Source: an uncultured Clostridia bacterium
GTDB lineage: Bacteria > Bacillota > Clostridia > TANB77 > CAG-508
Assembly: GCA_948976265.1 (NCBI GenBank)
Contig: CARFUA010000004.1
Span: 62,034 to 86,009, forward strand
Length of the DNA: 23,976 bases
Reading direction: 5' to 3'
The notes beneath the pieces are model-generated. The model had not been told where the DNA came from. It ran no database searches and worked only from the letters and a program-made list of their open reading frames with translations. Below are positions 16,681-23,595 of this stretch, one piece after another. A program made the translations under genes and the position numbers. The stretch's first letter is position 1; each line of letters begins with the position of its first letter.

Positions 16681-16707
16681 AGCTTTATTTATAGAAAAGG
16701 AAAAAAT

Positions 16708-18669
16708 ATGGGAAAAAAGAAAAAACAAAAAATCATTGGGACTTTTCGAGCCAATGAAAAAGGATTTGGATTTGTAGAATTAGAAGAGAAGGAAAAAGAA
16801 GATATTTTTATTCCTTCTCATTTTGTAAATACTGCATTAAATGGTGATACGGTTGAAATAAAAATAATTGTGGCAAAAAAGGCTGAGAAAAGAGCAGAAG
16901 GCAAAATTCTAAAAGTATTGAAACGTGAAAAAGAATCGGTAGTAGGAACGTTTCAGAAAAGCAAAAATTTTGGATTTGTGGTTCCAGATGACAAAAAGTT
17001 TAATACGGATATTTTTATCTCAAAAAACAATTGCCAAAAAGCCAAAAATCAAGATAAAGTGGTGGTAGAAATATTAAAATATCCTGAAAAGGGAAAAAAT
17101 GCAGAAGGGAAAATTGTGGAGATTTTGGGAAATGTGAATCAGGCAGGAATTGATATGTTGTCTGTCATAAAAGAATTTGATTTACCGAATGAATTTCCAG
17201 AACCAGTTTTGAAAGAAGCTAGAAAAATTCCACAAACGATTTTGGAGAAAGATATCAAAAATCGCGTGGATTTGCGTCAAAAAGAGATGAATATTTTTAC
17301 CATTGATGGCGAAGATGCCAAAGACTTGGATGATGCAGTTTGGGTTGGCAAAAACAAAAGTGGAAATTATTTATTGGATGTCCATATTGCGGATGTCAGT
17401 CATTATGTCAAAAAAGGTTCTAATTTGGACAATGAAGCAGTTTTTAGAGGGACAAGTGTTTATATGTTTGACCGTGTGATTCCGATGCTTCCTTTTGAAC
17501 TTTCCAATGGAATTTGTAGTTTAAATGCTGGGCAAGACCGATTTGCGCTTTCTTGTTTGATGGAAATCGACGAGAAAGGAAAAGTCATTGCTTCTGATGT
17601 TTATAAGTCCGTGATTCGTGTAACAGAAAGAATGAGTTATACGGATGTTAATAAAATTATCACCAATTCGGATGAGAAAATTGTGAAAAAATATGAGAAG
17701 TATGTTTCCGATTTTAAATTGATGGAAGAATTGGCACATATTTTGAAAAACCGACGTATGAAAGATGGGTATTTGAATTTGGATATTCCAGAAAGCAAAA
17801 TTACATTGGATGAAAAGGGACGAGCTATCCAAATTCAAAAGTATGAGACGACATTTGCTCACGAAATAATTGAACAATTTATGTTGACAGCGAATGAAAC
17901 CATTGCGGAAAAGTTTTATTGGTTGGATTTTCCCTTTATTTATCGTGTGCATGAAGAACCAGATTTGGATAAAGTGAAGGAATTAAATAAATTTTTGTGG
18001 AATTTTGGCTTGAAAATTCATATCAATCAAGAAACCGTGCATCCAACGGAATTTGCAAAAGTTTTGGCAGAAGTCAAAGGAAAACCAGAAGAAAAAGTTG
18101 TTTCGAATTTGCTATTGAGAACTTTAAAACTGGCAAAATACGAGAATCAAAATCAAGGACATTTTGGGATTGCAAGCAAGTTTTATTGTCATTTTACGTC
18201 TCCAATCCGAAGGTATCCAGATTTGTTCATTCACAGAATGATTTCGGAATATAGCGAAGCAGACGAAAACTTAAAAGCACAATTTGAAGCAGATAGCGAA
18301 AAATATGCCAAAAGTTCATCGGAATGTGAAACGATTGCAACAAAGGCGGAACGAGAAGCAGAAAGCATCAAAAAGGCAGAATTTATGGAAGATAAAATTG
18401 GCGAGGAATATGAAGCCATTATTTCTTCGATTACGCCTTTTGGCATGTTTGCAGAACTTGAAAATACAGTAGAAGGCTTGATTCGCTTTGAAAATATGGG
18501 CAAGGAATATTATATTTATGATGAAAACAAAAAACAACTTATGGGCGAACATACCAATCGAGTTTTTAAAATTGGCGATCCAGTGAAAATTCGAGTCATG
18601 GAAGCAAGCAAATTATTGAGACGCATTGATTTTGAATTGGTGGAAGAATTGTCAAAAGAAAGTGATTGA
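16708..18669 (+). CDS. rnr: Ribonuclease R
   Basis: Processive 3'-5' exoribonuclease that degrades structured RNA. The start is set at ATG 16708 (MGKKKKQKIIGTF) with AAAAGGA upstream; the earlier in-frame ATG at 16672 lies inside a terminator hairpin. The 653-residue protein has two cold-shock domains (about 8-55 and 78-125, KGFGFV and KNFGFV), the RNB catalytic domain with FTIDGEDAKDLDDA around 197-210 (metal-binding Asp200, 206, 208, 209), the HFTSPIRRYPDLFIHR motif, and a C-terminal S1 domain (ITPFGMFAELENTVEGL). It ends earlier than enzymes with long basic tails. No in-frame CGG occurs in this long gene. No smpB follows. Confidence 0.96.
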   Translation: MGKKKKQKIIGTFRANEKGFGFVELEEKEKEDIFIPSHFVNTALNGDTVEIKIIVAKKAEKRAEGKILKVLKREKESVVGTFQKSKNFGFVVPDDKKFNTDIFISKNNCQKAKNQDKVVVEILKYPEKGKNAEGKIVEILGNVNQAGIDMLSVIKEFDLPNEFPEPVLKEARKIPQTILEKDIKNRVDLRQKEMNIFTIDGEDAKDLDDAVWVGKNKSGNYLLDVHIADVSHYVKKGSNLDNEAVFRGTSVYMFDRVIPMLPFELSNGICSLNAGQDRFALSCLMEIDEKGKVIASDVYKSVIRVTERMSYTDVNKIITNSDEKIVKKYEKYVSDFKLMEELAHILKNRRMKDGYLNLDIPESKITLDEKGRAIQIQKYETTFAHEIIEQFMLTANETIAEKFYWLDFPFIYRVHEEPDLDKVKELNKFLWNFGLKIHINQETVHPTEFAKVLAEVKGKPEEKVVSNLLLRTLKLAKYENQNQGHFGIASKFYCHFTSPIRRYPDLFIHRMISEYSEADENLKAQFEADSEKYAKSSSECETIATKAEREAESIKKAEFMEDKIGEEYEAIISSITPFGMFAELENTVEGLIRFENMGKEYYIYDENKKQLMGEHTNRVFKIGDPVKIRVMEASKLLRRIDFELVEELSKESD

Positions 18670-18694
18670 CAAAGAAAAGGAGATGTTATATAAT
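18666..18694 (+). promoter_or_regulatory. Consensus promoter at the rnr stop codon
   Basis: TTGACA (18666-18671, overlapping the rnr TGA), a 17-base spacer and TATAAT (18689-18694). The transcript would start near 18701 and begin with a structured leader. Confidence 0.88.
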
Positions 18695-18700
18695 TACAAT

Positions 18701-18796
18701 TAATAAAATAGGGAGAATCACATTGTGATTGCACCTTTTGACGAGTTTACCTCATCTCTTAAGTGGTTAGCAGAGATGGGGCAATTTTATTTTTAA
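18701..18796 (+). ncRNA. Structured leader or small RNA with two hairpins
   Basis: Between the promoter and the HD gene lie two strong inverted repeats. The first, 18716-18730, is AATCACA-T-TGTGATT, a perfect seven-base dyad around one T. The second has CCTCATCTCT (18750-18759) pairing with AGAGATGGGG (18772-18781, one G-T pair) and then a T-rich run at 18785-18795, the form of an intrinsic terminator. The transcript could be a roughly 95-base RNA or a riboswitch or attenuator leader of the HD gene. I could not match it to a known riboswitch class by eye. The first dyad could also be an operator. Confidence 0.55.
18750..18795 (+). terminator. Terminator or attenuator before the HD gene
   Basis: Ten-base stem (one G-T pair), 12-base loop, then T-rich tail ending about 14 bases before ATG 18809. 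Because it lies between a consensus promoter and the gene, it looks like an attenuator. Confidence 0.7.
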
Positions 18797-18808
18797 GGAG
18801 TGTAGAAA

Positions 18809-19859
18809 ATGAGCCATTATTTTGAGAATTTGGAGAAAAAAACGAAACAATATTTTCATATTTTATCAGAGGAAATTCCAGATTTTTTATATGATTATGT
18901 GGAAACTCCAGAAATGCAAAAACAAAATCAAATTAGTATGTCTTGTGGAACGGTGTATTCAAAGATGTTTCAGCGAAGATTGGTATTCGAGTTTAGATCA
19001 TAGTGTTGGTGTGGCTTTGATTATTTGGCATTTTACGAAAGATAAAAAACAAACGTTGGCTGGGCTTTTTCATGATATTAGCACACCAGTTTTTAAACAT
19101 ACGATTGATTTTATGAATGGAGATTATGAAAAACAAGAATTTACGGAAGGGTTAACGAATGAAATCATAAGAAAATCCAAAGAAATTATGCAATACTTAA
19201 ATAAAGATGGCATAAAAATAGAGGAAGTGGATGATTATCATCAATATCCAATTGCAGATAATGACAGGCCTCAATTGGCAAGCGACCGATTGGAATATAT
19301 TTTTTCAGATGGATTTGGAGCAAATTTATGGAATTTAGAGGAAATAAAAAAAGTTTATGAAAATATCGAAGTGTTGGAAAATGAACAAGGAATGCCAGAA
19401 CTTGGATTTCGAAATCTTGAAATGGCAGAAAGATTTGTAGAAGTTGCTAGCAAGTTATCTTTGCTTTATAATGCGAATGAAACGATATTTTCTATGCAGT
19501 TTCTAGCGGATATTGTCAAGAAAATGTATGAGAAAAATAGAATCACAATGGAAGATTTATACCAATTGTCGGAAAAAGAAATGATACAAAAAATCGAAAA
19601 TTGTCAGGATGACAATATTGCTGAATGTTTTAAAATATGGAGAAATGCGACTGCTATAAAGGAAAGTGAGGAAAAAATAAAAGGGAAGTATTGTGTCAAA
19701 ATTGAAAATCTGAAAATCCGATACATAAATCCTTTAGTAAAGATTGACCATAAGGCTAAAAGAGCAAGTGAAATTTCTGAAAAAGCGAAACGAGATATCG
19801 AAAGTGCGTTGCATTTTAAGCCAAACAAATTTGCTTATTTGGACTTTAATTTGGAATAA
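18809..19859 (+). CDS. HD-domain protein interrupted by a +1 frame change at or near CGA
   Basis: The N-terminus (ATG 18809, after AAGGAG) reads to SCGTVYSKMFQ, then stops at 19001-19003. The second frame continues WYSSLDHSVGVALIIWHF, LAGLFHDISTPVFKH and DFMNGDYEKQE, the metal-binding HD domain of a clostridial HD family, and ends at 19859. A single +1 step joins them. In-frame CGA at 18974-18976 lies at the junction; dropping its C gives CAG GAA GAT TGG, total 349 residues. The exact point cannot be fixed and could be elsewhere between about 18965 and 18980. CGA is a normal Arg codon in other genes, so this is either a related shift at a second codon or real decay. It is expressed from a strong promoter with a structured leader. 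Confidence 0.65.
18974..18976 (+). other. Possible +1 frameshift at CGA
   Basis: Zero frame reads TTT CAG CGA AGA TTG. Skipping the C gives CAG GAA GAT TGG TAT, joining the HD frame. No CGG is in frame near the break. Confidence 0.5.
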
Positions 19860-19908
19860 AGCAATATTTGTAAACATAGAATAGTAGAACAGAAAAAGGA
19901 GTGATAAA

Positions 19909-20463
19909 ATGAAAATAAATTTACAAAATCAATTAGGATTAGTGCCAAATCCAGTAGCGATGATTTCATCAGGTGATATGGAAAATAGCAATATTGCAAC
20001 CATTGCATGGACAGGAATTATTAATTCGGAGCCAATGATTGTTTATGTTTCGATTAGACCTTCTCGTTTTTCGAATGAAATTATCAAACAAACCAGAGAA
20101 TTTGTGATTAATTTGCCAGACGAAAACCTAGTAAAGCAAGCTGATTTTTGTGGAACAAAATCAGGCAGAGAGGTTGATAAATTTGAAACTTGCAAATTGA
20201 CAAAAAGACAAAGCGGAAAAATTAAAAGTCCTTACATTGAAGAATGTCCGATTAATTTGGAGTGTAAAGTAATCGATATTCAAACATTTGATTCACATGA
20301 AATGTTTGTCGCAGAAGTTGTGAATACGCATTGTGATGAAAGCATTTTGAATGAGAAAAAAGAAGTGGATTTTGGCAAAGCGAATCTTTTGACTTTTGCG
20401 GGGAAAAAGTATTTTGCAGGAAATAGAGAAGTTGGTGTGAGAGGTTGTGGCGTAAAAGAGTAG
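19909..20463 (+). CDS. Flavin reductase-like FMN-binding protein
   Basis: A 184-residue protein with the features of the flavin reductase-like (DIM6/NTAB) family: NPVAMISSGDMENSNIATIAW near the N-terminus (the P-V-ISS-N-A region binding FMN), VSIRPSRFSNEIIKQTREFVIN, then DFCGTKSGREVDKF and C-terminal KYFAGNREVG. These proteins bind FMN and reduce flavin or related substrates, often with an unidentified partner. AAAGGAG precedes the ATG. It lies between the HD protein and a small charged protein, with no clear pathway link. Substrate is unknown. Confidence 0.88.
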   Translation: MKINLQNQLGLVPNPVAMISSGDMENSNIATIAWTGIINSEPMIVYVSIRPSRFSNEIIKQTREFVINLPDENLVKQADFCGTKSGREVDKFETCKLTKRQSGKIKSPYIEECPINLECKVIDIQTFDSHEMFVAEVVNTHCDESILNEKKEVDFGKANLLTFAGKKYFAGNREVGVRGCGVKE

Positions 20464-20491
20464 AAATTTGGGTAGGAAATGAAGTGATAAA

Positions 20492-20884
20492 ATGGAGAAA
20501 AAAATAGGTTCGATATTCAAAAGAATGCTGAAGAAAGATTCGGAAGAAATCAAAAAATTAAAAGCCATAAAAAAGCAAATAAAACAGATGAAGACAATGG
20601 AAGATTTAGATGCTTTAGAAGAAGAACTGATTGCCATTGGATTGATTGATAAAGCGGAATTGGAAAGATTAAAAAAGAAGAAAAGCAAGAAAAAAAGAAA
20701 ATCAGAAAAAGAAATGTTTGAAGAACGAGTAAGATGCAATTTGGCGATTATTAATCAAACCATTTTGGTTGGAAAACAATTTAAAGAACAAGCAAGACAC
20801 CAAAAAGATGAAGAATTAAAACGCGATCGAGACGAAAGAACGATTGGCGGAAATAGAAGAAAAGATAAAAATGAAGTAAGATAA
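20492..20884 (+). CDS. Small charged, probably coiled-coil protein of unknown function
   Basis: A 130-residue protein very rich in Lys and Glu, mostly helical in appearance, with a heptad-like stretch (EEIKKLKAIKKQIKQMKTME, DALEEELIAIGLIDKAELERL) and a run of basic residues (KKKKSKKKRK at about 60-70). No membrane segment or known domain is seen. It starts 28 bases after the flavin protein and ends 30 bases before the methyltransferase, so it may be in the same transcript. The ribosome binding site is weak. Low-complexity composition lowers confidence in any functional guess. Confidence 0.65.
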   Translation: MEKKIGSIFKRMLKKDSEEIKKLKAIKKQIKQMKTMEDLDALEEELIAIGLIDKAELERLKKKKSKKKRKSEKEMFEERVRCNLAIINQTILVGKQFKEQARHQKDEELKRDRDERTIGGNRRKDKNEVR

Positions 20885-20914
20885 GTCAAAGAAAGGTGAA
20901 CGAAATTAATTAAA

Positions 20915-22280
20915 ATGAAGAAAAATGAAGAATATATCGTAGAAATCATCGACCATGGCTTTCAAGGCGAAGGAATTGCTAAATGGGAAGGACAAGTTAT
21001 TTTTGTGCCTCAAGCGATAAAAGGCGAAAAAGTGAAAATCAAGATTTTGAAAGTGACAGAAAATAGCTGTTATGCGAAAGTTTTAGAGATTTTAGAAAAA
21101 TCAAAATATCGTATAAAGGAAAATTGTGAAACGTATGGAAAATGCGGTGGTTGCAGTTTACGCCATGTCGATTATGATTATACAATGCAAATCAAAAAAG
21201 AAGCGGTAGAAAATACGTTAAAAAAAGCATTGGGAAGAAAGCTTGCGGTAGATGAAGTGATGAAAATGGAATCACCGTTTTTTTATCGAAATAAGTTGCA
21301 ATATCCAGTAGGTGTAAATGAAAATGGTCAAATGGTGATGGGGGTTTTTGCAGAAAGAAGTCATCGTATTTTAGAGACAGAACATTGTATGATTCAAAAT
21401 GAATTGGCACAAAAAATAGCGAAGGATATTTTTGAATTTGCGAAAGAAAATGAGATTACTGGCTATCAAGAAAAAAATCAAACAGGATTGTTACGTCATA
21501 TTGTGATTCGTGTGGGAGTAAAAACAAATGAAGTGATGGTTACTTTGGTGGTTAATCAGTGGAACCTTCCAAAGGAAAATGAATTGGTTGCTTTTTTGAC
21601 AAATCGATATGCTTCAATAAAAACCATTGTCAAGAATTTGAATAACCGTGATACGAATGTAATTTTAGGAAAGCAAAATGAAGTGATTTTTGGAGATGGT
21701 TATATGACAGATATTTTAATGGGAAAGCAATTTAAAATTTCCAATCTTTCGTTTTATCAAGTAAATCCTGTGCAGACGGAAAAATTGTATGCCAAAGCGA
21801 TTGAGTATGCAGAATTGACGGGAAAAGAAACGGTATTGGATTTATATTGTGGAATAGGCACAATTGGCATTTGTGCATCAGATAAAGTGCAAAAATTAAT
21901 TGGGATTGAAACCATTCCAGAAGCGATTGAAGATGCCAAAGAAAATGCAAAACTAAATGATGTAAAAAATAGTGAGTTTTTTGTGGGAGATGTGGAGAAA
22001 ACGCTTCCACGATTGTTGAAAGAAAAAAATATTTCAGCAGATTGCGTGTTTGTTGACCCACCAAGAAAAGGTTGCGATAAAATGACAATTGAAACATTGT
22101 TGCAGATTGAGCCAAAGAAAATTGTTTATGTAAGTTGCAATCCAGCAACTTTAGGAAGGGATTTGAAACTTTTGGAGTCAAAATATGAAGTGAGGAAAAT
22201 TGCGATTTGTGATATGTTTGCTTGGACGCGGACATGTGGAGTGTATTGCACAAATAGTTAATAAAGGAGAAAAATCATGA
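20915..22280 (+). CDS. rlmCD: 23S rRNA (uracil-5-)-methyltransferase, RlmCD/RumA type, with +1 shift at CGG
   Basis: SAM-dependent uridine C5 methyltransferase with a TRAM domain (about 1-60), an iron-sulfur cluster motif (Cys71, Cys77, Cys80 in CETYGKCGGC, plus the Cys of EHCMIQN near 152), SAM-binding LDLYCGIGTIGI, DPPRKGCD and the catalytic cysteine in YVSCNPATLGRDL. The zero frame ends with FAWTRTCGVYCTNS, losing the family's final motif. In-frame CGG at 22229-22231 shifted +1 gives GGA CAT GTG GAG, so the end reads T-G-H-V-E-C, the expected D-F-T-HVE signature. The new stop TGA (22278-22280) overlaps the next ATG (22277) as ATGA. Corrected length is 454 residues. Substrate position (RlmC, RlmD or RlmCD) cannot be fixed by eye. 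Confidence 0.92.
22229..22231 (+). other. CGG +1 frameshift site in the RlmCD-type gene
   Basis: Zero frame reads TGG ACG CGG ACA TGT. Skipping the C gives ACG GGA CAT GTG GAG, restoring T-G-H-V-E. E. coli RlmD has T-G-H-L-E here, which favours Gly as the inserted residue. Confidence 0.9.
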
Positions 22281-22670
22281 ACACCAATCTAAAAAACAAT
22301 GTAACGCTAAAACAAGAACTAAAATTTAACCCAAATGGCAAATTCAAAATTTTAATGTTATCCGACATTCAAGAAACGCTAGACTACGACAAAAGAACAT
22401 TAACAGGAATCAATCAACTAATTGAAACCCAAAAACCCGATTTTGTTCTCTTAGGAGGCGATTTTTGCGGAATCAAAATGTGCTTAGATGCTTGTAGTTT
22501 CCTACAGTCCTTATGGAACAGACGAATTAAGAGTCGGAAGAATATTCGAAATTGATGAAAAGGATACAAGTCATATAAAAACTTATATGGTTCATTATAA
22601 AATAATTGATGAAAATATAAATCATAAAATAAATACTTACCCTTGCAATCTTTTTTCCAATATGATATAA
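22277..22670 (+). pseudogene. Metallophosphoesterase remnant with internal deletion
   Basis: The N-terminus (ATG 22277, AAAGGAG upstream, overlapping the previous stop as ATGA) has FKILMLSDIQE and PDFVLLGGD, the first metal-binding motifs of calcineurin-like phosphoesterases. About 65 residues in, the family sequence stops. A second frame then gives YSPYGTDELRVGRIFEIDE and IKTYMVHYK, resembling the C-terminal end of the same family. The catalytic middle, roughly 150-200 residues with the GNHD and GHxH motifs, is missing, so this is a decayed gene. An in-frame CGG at 22535-22537 happens to lie where +1 would also enter the second frame, but the family sequence resumes before it, so the break is taken as the deletion junction near 22480. 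Confidence 0.75.
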
Positions 22671-22695
22671 CCAAATTACTAAAAAGGAGAAACCA

Positions 22696-23451
22696 ATGAA
22701 CAAAATCTTATCACTAGAAACAAAAAAATACGAATTAAGACTTGATAATTTCGAAGGTCCACTTGATTTACTTTGTTACTTAATCGACAAAAACAAAATG
22801 GATATTTACCAAATCGAAATTTCTCAAGTCGCTGACCAATATATTCAATATTTAAAGGAACAAGAAAAACTAAATTTAGAGGTAGCTAGCGAATTTTTAG
22901 TTATGGCATCTACCTTAATATTAATCAAGTCAAAAGGCTTACTTCCAAAGGAAAATGAAGATGAAGCAGAACTCACAGAAGAGGAATTATTAAACAGAAT
23001 TATCGAATATAAAAAATTCAAAGAAATCAGCAAAGTGTTTAAAGAAAGAATTGCGATTTATTCGAATAGAGTACATAAATTTCCTGAAAACATAGAGCTT
23101 CCAAAACAAGTCATTGAGAAAAAATATACCATAGAAAATATTATAAATGCTTATACCAAACTTGTGGAAAGAGAAGAAAACAAGAAAAATGAAAATGCAC
23201 AAAATATCGAAAAAATAGCAGTGCATGATGTTTATTCTGTTTCTGATAAAGTAAAAGAAATTTTTAAAGAATTGGTCAGAAAACCAAGATTTGTATTTAA
23301 CAAATTGTTTTCTTTAAAAGAAAAACCAAAAGCAGAAGTCGTAACAGCATTTTCTGGTGTTTTAGAATTAAGCAGAAGAAATAAGATAAATACCATGCAA
23401 GAAGAACTTTTTGGCGATATTGTGATATCGAAAAGAAAGAATGAAAACTAA
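22696..23451 (+). CDS. scpA: Segregation and condensation protein A
   Basis: Kleisin subunit of the SMC-ScpAB condensin that organises and helps segregate chromosomes. The 251-residue protein has the ScpA N-terminal signature YELRLDNFEGPLDLLCYLI, with MDIYQIEISQVADQYIQYL, a helical region FLVMASTLILIKSKGLLP, and a C-terminal winged-helix part with VTAFSGVLELSRRNKI, as in the family. AAAGGAG precedes ATG 22696. scpB normally follows directly, but here a terminator-like hairpin, a promoter and an unrelated gene follow; scpB must be elsewhere if present. Confidence 0.95.
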   Translation: MNKILSLETKKYELRLDNFEGPLDLLCYLIDKNKMDIYQIEISQVADQYIQYLKEQEKLNLEVASEFLVMASTLILIKSKGLLPKENEDEAELTEEELLNRIIEYKKFKEISKVFKERIAIYSNRVHKFPENIELPKQVIEKKYTIENIINAYTKLVEREENKKNENAQNIEKIAVHDVYSVSDKVKEIFKELVRKPRFVFNKLFSLKEKPKAEVVTAFSGVLELSRRNKINTMQEELFGDIVISKRKNEN

Positions 23452-23453
23452 AT

Positions 23454-23505
23454 AAGTCAGAGCCTCCAACTGTTGAAGAACAAGCGGAGATTCTTGACTT
23501 TTTAT
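23454..23505 (+). terminator. Probable terminator after scpA
   Basis: AAGTCAGAGCCTCC (23454-23467) pairs imperfectly with the segment 23486-23500 ending CTTGACTT, followed by TTTTA. The 3' arm overlaps the -35 of the next promoter. Confidence 0.55.
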
Positions 23506-23522
23506 GTAAAATATGATATAAT
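23494..23522 (+). promoter_or_regulatory. Promoter for the last gene
   Basis: TTGACT (23494-23499), a 17-base spacer and TATAAT (23517-23522), about 75 bases before ATG 23596. Confidence 0.8.
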
Positions 23523-23595
23523 CCGTTCACTAATTCTTACAGGATATAAATTAGGTAACCAAAAAACAATAATTTGTAAAGAAAGGATGTTGTCA

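Noticed and set aside
18701..18796. Leader as tmRNA or a known riboswitch
   Set aside because: Too short for tmRNA and lacks a tRNA-like end. No match by eye to preQ1, SAM, fluoride, ZTP, purine or c-di-GMP consensus elements.
22535..22537. CGG in the phosphoesterase remnant as a seventh shift site
   Set aside because: The second frame already shows family-like sequence (YSPYGTDELRVG) before this CGG, so the frame break is better explained by the internal deletion upstream.
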